NCBI GenBank assembly: GCA_047971245.1 | Contig: JBKDZN010000160.1 | Coordinates: forward strand, 1-20,390 | Direction: 5' to 3' | DNA length: 20,390 nucleotides | DNA from: CADEDH01 sp047971245 | GTDB taxonomy: Bacteria; Actinomycetota; Acidimicrobiia; Acidimicrobiales; SZUA-35 | In this document: positions 1 to 5,310 of the stretch, piece after piece | Layout of the letters: each line of letters begins with the position of its first letter | How positions within the stretch are numbered: position 1 is the first letter of the stretch | Position numbers and translations under genes: made by a program | The notes under the pieces: model-generated | Told to the model about the DNA's origin: nothing | The model's database searches: none | Seen by the model: only the letters and a program-made list of their open reading frames with translations

Positions 1-352
1 ATGAACAGAACGCAGACGGGGTCCAGCCACCTCTGCCCAGAACCCCCCGAACCGCTCTGGGACTGGGGATCTGGCCGACGGCCACCCACCAGCATGCACC
101 GCCAACATCCAGGGTTCACAGAGCGGATGTCCTCACCGCGTTCTCTCCAACGGCCCCGCTCAGCCCGTACGGAGAGGTTCAGGAACAAGGCGATCGCGGG
201 CGAAGACGACGCTAGCACCGCGTTGCAGGTCCTCGACAACGACAACGACATTGCGAGCAAGCTGAGCTTGATGCACGACCCGACCTCCTCGGCGCCTCGT
301 TGTGTCGCCCAGGGCTGGGAGAGGCCAGCCGGTCTGATCGGGTCGCCGGTCG
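1..352. other. Unresolved stretch, no gene assigned
   Basis: A plus-strand frame is open from the first base to 366, but its composition is not convincing and it overlaps the C-terminal remnant of the PIN toxin on the opposite strand. The part around 175-300 reads as a plausible protein segment (for example ALQVLDNDNDIASKL), so a broken plus-strand gene is possible. I recognise no family and see no ribosome binding site or promoter. The left edge of the window may also cut a feature here. Confidence 0.25.
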
Positions 353-597
353 GGGAAGCAGGTTGAAGGCTCCGCCGTTCGGCCGCACGACCGTGAAGGG
401 TCGTCGATCGAAAGTTGCGATGTCCCGGACTCCGAGCCGCTCGGCAGCGGCAACAAGTAGGCCACCTCGGGGATCACCAGCGTTGGCACGACCAAGGGCC
501 CCGGATGGGTCTCGAGCAGGTCGAGGCTTGTGGCGTGATGACGGTCGTCGCGGTCGACGTATGCGTACAGGGGGCCGGCGTCAACGATCAGTGCGAT
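353..597 (-). pseudogene. VapC-like PIN-domain toxin, internally deleted
   Basis: Reading leftward from 597, the N-terminus gives ALIVDAGPLYAYVDRDD, with the first catalytic Asp of PIN ribonucleases, and continues to VVPTLVIPEVAYLL. At about 449-453 the reading frame changes, and the sequence continues in another frame as AAERLGVRDIATFDRRPF and then VVRPNGGAFNLLP, a typical VapC C-terminus. The middle of the domain, about 50 residues including the later conserved acidic residues, is absent. The codon expected to be ATG, in the ATG-GCA-CTG-ATC context that overlaps the antitoxin stop, is ATC at 597-595. Known VapC toxins are about 130 residues and cleave tRNA or rRNA. This copy has lost its start, its frame and part of its active site, so I infer it is dead. 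The end coordinate marks where PIN similarity stops; the shifted frame stays open to 212. Confidence 0.8.
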
Positions 598-833
598 GAG
601 CCGACCTCGCTGGCGAGAATCTCCTCGATACGTTCGGAGACATCGTCACGTCCACTCGCACCAGCGCCGGCGGCAAGGAGCCGGCGCTGCCCATGAGGCA
701 CGGCGAGCAGCGTTTCGATCGCCTCGCGGGTGAGTGCGGACACCGTCGTTCCTCGCCGCTCTGCTTCGTGCCGCAATCGGGCGTCGAGATCGTCGGGGAG
801 TTTGACCGTCGTCCGTCGCACGTATGCCAGCAT
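588..833 (-). CDS. Ribbon-helix-helix antitoxin (VapB-like)
   Basis: The 81-residue product begins MLAYVRRTTVKLPDDLDARL and continues with a helix-turn-helix-like stretch (GTTVSALTREAIETLL), the standard CopG/MetJ-type ribbon-helix-helix fold used by VapB antitoxins to bind the operon promoter as a dimer. The C-terminal half (SERIEEILASEV) would be the toxin-binding tail. The start at 833 places the beta strand right at the N-terminus as usual for the family. An in-frame ATG at 881 would add 16 residues without clear homology, so the start is uncertain. Its stop codon overlaps the original start region of the PIN toxin gene on the same strand, the usual arrangement of a vapBC operon. Because that toxin is destroyed, the antitoxin appears to be an orphan. 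It may persist as a repressor, or to neutralise a related toxin elsewhere. Confidence 0.8.
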   Translation of the reverse strand: MLAYVRRTTVKLPDDLDARLRHEAERRGTTVSALTREAIETLLAVPHGQRRLLAAGAGASGRDDVSERIEEILASEVGSSH

Positions 834-988
834 ACCTTGCCGGCTTGGCCACGCCCGCTTCGCGACCCGAGGCGGCCCCATCGAGGTAGTCGAAAGGTTC
901 GCCCCCGATACCGAGATGTGGTCTGCCGTTACTCAGCGGCACCACTGGACCCGACGGTGTCACCGGTCGGTCGGCGCGGTCCGCTACC

Positions 989-1242
989 AAGGGTGACGAC
1001 CAGGCAGACCTCGCCGCATTGAACAAGGTCGAGATGTTGCCTTGGGACCTATGGGGCCTCACCTGGGAACCGCACGAGCAACCTACGCCAGAGATGCTCG
1101 CCGCCTTCGACAGCATCGCCGAACTCGCGGTTGCCCCTGACGAACACTTCGACGAACTCCGAAACCGATACGAGTCGGACCAGAACTGCGGATGGACGGC
1201 ACGGTCTTCAACATTCTGCTCGGCGAGCACCAGCAGGTCTGA
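989..1242 (+). pseudogene. C-terminal remnant of a transglutaminase-like protein
   Basis: One frame reads GDDQADLAALNKVEMLPWDLWGL and continues through a helical segment to DEHFDELRNRYESDQ. At about 1184 the frame shifts, and the next frame reads LRMDGTVFNILLGEHQQV to a TGA at 1240-1242. Joined, the two pieces match the way the C-terminus of actinobacterial transglutaminase-like domain proteins reads, with the ALNKVE..PWD.WG motif followed by a short helical tail. I recall this motif from that family but cannot run a search. The catalytic N-terminal domain is not in the window, so even without the frameshift this is only a fragment. The frameshift plus the missing front half argue for a decayed gene. 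Confidence 0.55.
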
Positions 1243-1287
1243 ACCGCCAGCTCCCGCCGATCCAAACTCTCTGCGCCTGTTTGCCCG

Positions 1288-1884
1288 ATGTGTCAACGTG
1301 ACCAGGTGGACGTGGTCTTCGAGCGCACCGGCGTGCGCAGCTACGCCGTCGAGATCCGCCGACCGGGCGCGCCGACGCTGCGAATGGACCCGGCCCCTGG
1401 CTTCGATCCCTGGTTTCCCCATGACCTCCTACACCTCGTCGTCGAAGAACAACTCGGCCTGACCGACGGGATCTACGGTCGGCTCGCCAACGGAGGAACC
1501 GCATCGACGTTCTCGGTCTCTCCGGTCGATCGACCGAAGAACAAGCGAGCGGCAGCCCGTCAGCTGAAGCGCCGCGATACCGCCCTGGCTCACGAGGAGG
1601 CCAACGACTTCGCCCGCTCCGAACGGGCAACCTACATCGCATGGCAAGACTGGCTCGCGCACTCCCGGGACAGCGCCCACCGGGCCAAAGCCGACTCCAT
1701 GGCAGCAACCGCCGGGGCCATCCTGTCCAGAGTCGGCGCCGAAGAGAGGTCGGCGCTGCAGAACGCGTTTCCAAGGCTCCGCCAACGAATCACCGAGGCC
1801 ACAAGCCTCTGGTCCGGCACAGCCATTGGAGACCTGATCGTGGTCGCCTGGGCACCTCGCTCCCGAGGTGACCGAACCCGATGA
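1288..1884 (+). CDS. Conserved hypothetical protein
   Basis: The 198-residue product has even codon use and a sensible composition. Its N-terminal 70 residues (VVFERTGVRSYAVEIRRPG, then MDPAPGFDPWFPHDLLHLVV) form a compact beta-rich part with a recognisable PHDLLH block and a following glycine-rich LTDGIYGRLANGG stretch. The C-terminal half is helical and charged. It resembles uncharacterised actinobacterial hypotheticals in which a PHD(L/F)xHxxVE block is constant; no enzymatic motif is recognised. The first ATG (1288) has no obvious ribosome binding site, and an in-frame GTG at 1309 is an alternative. It sits between two decayed genes. It looks intact, but an N-terminal truncation cannot be excluded. 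Confidence 0.65.
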   Translation: MCQRDQVDVVFERTGVRSYAVEIRRPGAPTLRMDPAPGFDPWFPHDLLHLVVEEQLGLTDGIYGRLANGGTASTFSVSPVDRPKNKRAAARQLKRRDTALAHEEANDFARSERATYIAWQDWLAHSRDSAHRAKADSMAATAGAILSRVGAEERSALQNAFPRLRQRITEATSLWSGTAIGDLIVVAWAPRSRGDRTR

Positions 1885-2007
1885 GGTGACCCGATCGCCT
1901 GCACGAGGCAGTCCCTCAGGGCCCGGGTTCCGGCACGATCGAGTGCTCTGGTTCACCGGCGGTCCGGTCCCGCTCGCCGTTGTCGGTGGCAGCCAGCCTG
2001 ATGTTGA

Positions 2008-2160
2008 CAGGCCGAGTCTCTGGATGGTTGCCGTCGGGTCGAATCCATGCCGCCGCAGGTTGCGCTCCGAGGCGCCCCATTCGGCCGCGGTGGTGATCGC
2101 GAGATCGCACCCGAGGCGACGGGCCTCGCTGAGGCGATAGTGGATCAGCGCTGATTGAAC
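2008..2160 (-). pseudogene. GNAT acetyltransferase remnant
   Basis: On the minus strand the segment reads GVQSALIHYRLSEARRLGCD then LAITTAAEWGASERNLRRHG and F. This is the C-terminal half of a GNAT N-acetyltransferase: the acetyl-CoA-binding helix after RGxGxxLI, the beta strand with acidic cap, and the SERNLRRxGF signature. The upstream part that should hold the core beta strands and the Q/RxxGxG/A loop is scrambled (the first glycine-rich turn reads CADGVQ and earlier residues are not family-like). No complete gene can be reconstructed between it and the repeat at 2268. It is most simply a decayed fragment. Confidence 0.6.
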
Positions 2161-2267
2161 ACCATCGGCACACCCGCCGGAGAGTTGATGGACAAACCAT
2201 GGGCGAGATGGGGCAGGCGAAAACGCTGTCACGGACCCTCGAAGGGCCGCTGACCTGGGATTTTGTT

Positions 2268-2310
2268 GAGCGGACGACGAGATTTGAACCCGCGACCCTC
2301 ACCTTGGCAA
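2268..2310. repeat. Left copy of 43-bp direct repeat, partial tRNA-Gly
   Basis: These 43 bases are identical to 3524-3566 in the same orientation. They correspond to the 3' part of tRNA-Gly(GCC), from the first base of the anticodon loop to the discriminator base and the adjacent CCA base. Looser similarity continues leftward over the tRNA terminator hairpin (about 2232-2267 against 3487-3523). To the right the identity stops abruptly, although a TACGTCCG at 2321 recalls the 5' acceptor end. An attachment site made by tRNA-targeting integration is the best reading. A tRNA pseudogene left by tandem duplication is the alternative. Confidence 0.7.
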
Positions 2311-2465
2311 CGTCGTGGGGTACGTCCGGGAACATCGGATACGTCCATCCAAGTACAGCAAGTCAGCCCAACTGTCCACCAAGAACGAATACGTCCAGCC
2401 AGATAGTAGAACGCTCCACGAACCAAGCTGTCCGATCATCGACGGTCGCTGTCACCACACCGAGC

Positions 2466-2471
2466 TATTGT
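2466..2471 (+). promoter_or_regulatory. -10 box TATTGT, leaderless start
   Basis: TATTGT fits the actinobacterial TANNNT -10 consensus and lies 7 nt before the ATG at 2479, so transcription should begin at or one base before the start codon. No -35 box is evident. Confidence 0.5.
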
Positions 2472-2478
2472 CGACACC

Positions 2479-2766
2479 ATGGCCACCGATGCCACACCCA
2501 GCGATCCCGACCGAACCCGGGCAGACCAGGGCTTCGACGCCTACGTCAAGGCAGTCGCTCGCCGCCACGGCGAAGCTGCGGCCCGCGCTGTGATGGCCGA
2601 TCGGACGCCAGCCGAACAAGAGGCCATCGTCACCCGAGATCGCCGCCACCTCGAGCAGTGGCGGTCGACCCCCGAAGGCGAGACCGACTACCAGGAGACC
2701 CGAGAGCGAGTCTTGGGCACGATCGACAAGCTCGAAGCCGACGGCCCGGCCCGTGCGGCTGGTTGA
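2479..2766 (+). CDS. Small hypothetical protein
   Basis: The product has 95 residues, is highly charged and is predicted to be mostly helical (for example FDAYVKAVARRHGEAAARAV and ERVLGTIDKLEADGPA). It has no signal peptide, membrane segment or recognisable domain. The start is supported by a TATTGT box 7 nt upstream that would give a leaderless mRNA. It is the first gene of the segment between the two 43-bp repeats and overlaps by 14 nt the GTG of the following amber-interrupted ORF, so the two were probably co-translated. I do not recognise its family; a cargo gene of the decayed element is the likely context. Confidence 0.6.
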   Translation: MATDATPSDPDRTRADQGFDAYVKAVARRHGEAAARAVMADRTPAEQEAIVTRDRRHLEQWRSTPEGETDYQETRERVLGTIDKLEADGPARAAG

Positions 2767-3028
2767 AGACGACTGGCCCGAGTTCTGGGAACAGGTCAAC
2801 CAAGCGGTTCTCCTAGCCGGATAGTCGCTCGACGCCTACCGCTCGGATGAGCACCCGCATGTGGTGCGTGTCTTCTCGCTCGACTGGGACCTCCTCGATG
2901 ACCCCAGCCACGACCACATCCGATTCCGGGTATTCGACGCCGACGACCTCGCCTACCGATTCCGGATCATCGCCTACCAGACACCCACCGGCACCATCCG
3001 CCTCATCGAGGTCGACCGCTTCGAGTAG
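2753..3028 (+). pseudogene. Hypothetical gene interrupted by in-frame amber stop
   Basis: From a GTG at 2753 the frame reads VRLVEDDWPEFWEQVNQAVL and LAG, then TAG at 2822-2824. In the same frame it continues SLDAYRSDEHPHVVRVFSLD, a protein-like acidic sequence, ending VDRFE before TAG at 3026-3028. Both sides have good codon bias and would make one 91-residue product if the amber were CAG or another sense codon. The GTG overlaps the end of the preceding gene by 14 nt, which supports 2753 as the true start. GTG at 2861 could start a shorter 55-residue product. The family is unrecognised. A nonsense mutation in a decaying element is the simplest reading; a sequencing error is possible. Confidence 0.55.
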
Positions 3029-3181
3029 CCCGACGGTCCACCCACTCCCCCGCCGGCGGAACGGGATTATCGAGCACTGGGGGCACGCATATCGCCGGTT
3101 GCCGAGTGCCCGGCGGGGGTCTTTGGTCGGGGTGGTTGGGGTGTTGAAGATGACCTTGATGCCGTGGCCTCTCGGTACCCG

Positions 3182-3448
3182 TCAGCCCTTCATCCGTTGT
3201 ACTGCATCGATCACGATCGTTCCGGGTAGAAGCTCTCTCCCCCGGAAGGCGAAGACCCCGACCGCCGTCGGATCGTTCGGGATGCCGACGTAGTGCCACC
3301 GTTCGGAAGCATCGCGCGGGCCGAGAGTCGGCCAGGCACCGGCGAAGACCCGCAACACATCGGTAGCGGCCTCCTGGTCGAAGGCGGCCGAGGCACGGAC
3401 CGGATCAGAGCATTCGGCGAATGCAGCGCCAAGGTGAAGCAGAAGGCA
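3182..3448 (-). pseudogene. Fragment of a hypothetical gene
   Basis: The minus-strand frame is open from 3448 and reads ECSDPVRASAAFDQEAATDV, then LRVFAGAWPTLGPRDASERW, YVGIPNDPTAVGVFAFRGRE and a TGA at 3182-3184. It is well-behaved protein sequence ending in VIDAVQRMKG. An in-frame TGA at 3449-3451 and the lack of any good start codon mean the N-terminus is missing. A neighbouring frame (LMPNSDAFCFTLALH) may be its shifted upstream continuation. The fragment ends close to the right repeat at 3524, consistent with truncation at the edge of an inserted segment. I do not recognise the family. Confidence 0.5.
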
Positions 3449-3485
3449 TCACTGTTCGGCATCAGCCTGAAGCCGGACGCGAATC

Positions 3486-3507
3486 AGCGACCCTCGAAAG
3501 GGTCGCT
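3486..3507 (-). terminator. Hairpin downstream of tRNA-Gly
   Basis: A perfect 9-bp stem (3486-3494 with 3499-3507) encloses a CGAA tetraloop and begins about 15 nt beyond the tRNA 3' end. No U-tract follows, which is common for high-GC actinobacterial terminators. A slightly degenerate copy lies next to the left repeat at about 2233-2250. Confidence 0.6.
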
Positions 3508-3521
3508 GACCTGGGTTTCTT

Positions 3522-3597
3522 TGGAGCGGACGACGAGATTTGAACCCGCGACCCTCACCTTGGCAAGGTGATGCTCTACCAGCTGAGCTACGTCCGC
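3522..3597 (-). tRNA. tRNA-Gly (GCC), CCA encoded
   Basis: The minus strand folds as a complete cloverleaf. It has a 7-bp acceptor GCGGACG/CGTCCGC, a 4-bp D stem GCTC/GAGC with loop AGCTGGTA, a 5-bp anticodon stem TCACC/GGTGA around loop TTGCCAA (anticodon GCC), a 5-nt variable region, and a T arm with TTCAAAT and two G-U pairs. The discriminator is U and the CCA is encoded (3524-3522). The mature body is 73 nt (3525-3597). Its 3' part is duplicated at 2268-2310, so it appears to have served as an integration target. It is the last unit of the minus-strand gene run and has its own likely -10 box. Confidence 0.97.
3524..3566. repeat. Right copy of 43-bp direct repeat inside tRNA-Gly
   Basis: Identical to 2268-2310. 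It covers the tRNA from the anticodon loop to the first encoded C of CCA. With the left copy it bounds about 1.2 kb (2311-3523). In tRNA-targeting integration the element supplies a replacement 3' end, which matches the intact tRNA lying at this end and the displaced partial copy at the other. Confidence 0.7.
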
Positions 3598-3607
3598 AAG
3601 GCCTACG

Positions 3608-3613
3608 AGCATA
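3608..3613 (-). promoter_or_regulatory. -10 box TATGCT for tRNA-Gly
   Basis: On the minus strand TATGCT lies 10 nt before the first base of the tRNA, which is a suitable position for a short 5' leader removed by RNase P. No good -35 match is visible at 17-18 nt. Confidence 0.45.
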
Positions 3614-3685
3614 GCGCCCCGGGCCCCCACGGCGACACCGATTTCGATCGAGATTCGCCCGCCGTGGCCAACCCACGACGGCTGC

Positions 3686-3907
3686 TCAGGTCTCCGGCCG
3701 GAGGTCGACCCTGAGCACGAGAACCCCGTCGTCGAGGGTGACTTCGGCGTCGCCGATGATGGCGAAGTCCATGAAGTCCTGCTCGGCCTGGCGGATGAAC
3801 GCCTGGCGTTCCTCACCGCCCACCGGTGGCAGGTTGCGCTTGCGTACCGCCGCCGCGCGTTCGCGGAAGCGGGCGGTCATGGCCTGTGGATCGAATTGCT
3901 CACTCAT
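3686..3907 (-). CDS. Small conserved hypothetical protein
   Basis: The 73-residue product starts MSEQFDPQAMTARFRERAAA and ends with two predicted beta strands (DAEVTLDDGVLVLRVDLRPE). The order is an N-terminal amphipathic helix, a LPPVGGEERQAFIRQAEQDF block, then a beta hairpin. This arrangement reads like a short uncharacterised actinobacterial family I have seen in Frankia-like genomes, but I know of no function. A GGGGA Shine-Dalgarno lies about 6 nt before the ATG. It follows the membrane-protein gene by 57 nt on the same strand and is the last protein gene before tRNA-Gly. No export signal or catalytic motif is present. Confidence 0.8.
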   Translation of the reverse strand: MSEQFDPQAMTARFRERAAAVRKRNLPPVGGEERQAFIRQAEQDFMDFAIIGDAEVTLDDGVLVLRVDLRPET

Positions 3908-3964
3908 GGGTCTCCCCGTCTCGCCGCCGGTCGGCTGGGTGCTGGGCCGCTCGGAGAACCGGCC

Positions 3965-4477
3965 TCACCACTCGTCGGGCTCGGACCGCGATGATCGTCG
4001 CCGATCGGCGATCCGCTCCTGGGCCAGCTCACCGGTGGGTCGAGGTTCGACCCCCTCACCGCGCGCCTGCCGGGCGAAGGTACCCGGGGTCACCTGCTGG
4101 TACGGCCGGACGACGCCATCGTCACGGTTGCCGTCCGGCCCGCCCGGTACCCGTGAGTAGATCTCCGGGTAGTTGGCGTCGGCCCGGAAGAACGGGTCCT
4201 TGCCCGATTGGTCGCCGTGGTCCTGGTAGGCGTGGTCGTCTCGGTAGCCGCCATCGGAGTACCGGTCGTACCGGTCGTGGACGTCCGGCTCGGGCTCCTG
4301 GCGGGCCGGTGGGGCCGTCTCGAGCCGGCGGCGGTATCGCCGCTTGGGACTGGTGTGCCGCCAATACCAGATCGTGAGCAGCCCGATCAGGACGGCGACC
4401 ACCACCAGGGCGACGATCAGGGTGGTGAAGGTGCGTGTTGTCCGTTCCGCCTCCGTCACGAGCAGCAGTGCGATCAC
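3965..4477 (-). CDS. Single-pass membrane protein of unknown function
   Basis: The 170-residue protein has one strongly hydrophobic segment at about residues 17-39 (TLIVALVVVAVLIGLLTIWY), followed at once by a basic stretch (RHTSPKRRYRRR). This predicts an N-out, C-in anchor with a cytoplasmic tail. The tail is rich in Asp, Arg, Tyr and Gly (HDRYDRYSDGGYRDDHAYQD) and is probably disordered. It has no known domain. The start is a GTG at 4477 directly after a run of G that could act as ribosome binding site; a GTG six codons further on would leave the membrane segment intact. It follows the DNA glycosylase gene by 36 nt and is probably co-transcribed with it. Confidence 0.75.
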   Translation of the reverse strand: MIALLLVTEAERTTRTFTTLIVALVVVAVLIGLLTIWYWRHTSPKRRYRRRLETAPPARQEPEPDVHDRYDRYSDGGYRDDHAYQDHGDQSGKDPFFRADANYPEIYSRVPGGPDGNRDDGVVRPYQQVTPGTFARQARGEGVEPRPTGELAQERIADRRRSSRSEPDEW

Positions 4478-4513
4478 CCCCCTGAAGGTAGCGCAACCGG
4501 AGCCGCCCGAGGG

Positions 4514-5296
4514 TCAGGCTTGGTGGAGGCCGCAGGAGTACGTCGTACGGCCGGCGATCGTGCGGCGATCCAACGGGGCGCCGTCGCGCGGACAGTGGCC
4601 CGACGGTGACCGTTCCGGCTGGAGCCGGCCGGTGTGGGAACCCCCGTTTGCCAGCAGTTCTGGCACCAGGGCCCGGAGATGGCGGTGCAGGCGACGCTGT
4701 TCGGGCCCGGTCAGGCCGGCGGCGGGTCGGTCGGGGGCGATCCCGGCCCGCCACAGTACTTCATCGGCGATCAGGTTCCCGACGCCGGCCAATCGGCCCT
4801 GGTCGAGCAGCCGGGCCTTGACCGCCACCGCACCCACGAACACCCGGGACTGCATCTCGGCCAGGGTCACCGTCAACAGGTCCGGGCCCAGGGCGCCGAC
4901 ATCAGGACCGAGCTCCACGCCACCCAACCGCCGTGGATCGATGAGCCGGACCTCCCCGCCACCGTCGAAACGGAGCGCGAACCGGTCCCAGGCCGCGTCC
5001 GTTCCGGTCGGCGCGTACTCCAGCTGCTCGATCGGGGCCACCCCGTCCACCACCAATCGGCCGGTCATCCCGAACCGGAGGCCGACCCGCCGGCCGCCGG
5101 TCAGTTCGAGGGCCAGGAGCTTGCCCCGACGGCTGGTCCCGGTCACCCGCTCCCCCACCACGGCGCCGCCCAGGGTGGTCGGGGTGAGGCCCCGTTTCAG
5201 CATCCACGGGTCGGGGGTGTCGACGGCAACAACGGTGCGGCCCACCACCGTGTCCGCGGCCCGACGGTAGATCTCCACCTCGACCCCTTCGGGCAC
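4514..5296 (-). CDS. Fpg/Nei-family DNA glycosylase
   Basis: The 260-residue enzyme belongs to the formamidopyrimidine-DNA glycosylase / endonuclease VIII family, which removes oxidised bases in base-excision repair and nicks the abasic site. After Met removal the N-terminus is PEGVEVEIYRR, giving the catalytic Pro2 and Glu3. SRRGKLL places a Lys at position 59, near the conserved Lys57. The helix-two-turn-helix is GVGNLIADEVLWRAGI. The C-terminal zinc-finger region keeps the family spacing but reads Cys235-x2-Asp238-x16-Cys255-x2-His258 instead of four Cys. GRTTY, with the phosphate-binding Arg, is present. PEGVEVE rather than PELPEVE suggests a non-canonical actinobacterial clade, so substrate preference cannot be assigned. 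The GTG start lies 14 nt after metX, with GGGCGG as possible ribosome binding site, implying an operon. Confidence 0.9.
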   Translation of the reverse strand: MPEGVEVEIYRRAADTVVGRTVVAVDTPDPWMLKRGLTPTTLGGAVVGERVTGTSRRGKLLALELTGGRRVGLRFGMTGRLVVDGVAPIEQLEYAPTGTDAAWDRFALRFDGGGEVRLIDPRRLGGVELGPDVGALGPDLLTVTLAEMQSRVFVGAVAVKARLLDQGRLAGVGNLIADEVLWRAGIAPDRPAAGLTGPEQRRLHRHLRALVPELLANGGSHTGRLQPERSPSGHCPRDGAPLDRRTIAGRTTYSCGLHQA

Positions 5297-5310
5297 GGCT
5301 CAGCCGCCCA

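Noticed and set aside
3048..3119. Long-range stem between CCCCCGCCGG and CCGGCGGGGG
   Set aside because: The arms are about 50 nt apart with GC-only sequence; likely a composition effect rather than a regulatory RNA.
3484..3816. Minus-strand ORF containing AQLVEHHLAKVRVAGSNLVV
   Set aside because: This is the well-known spurious translation of a tRNA gene; it overlaps tRNA-Gly and its flanks. The similar ORF at 2229-2426 comes from the partial tRNA copy.
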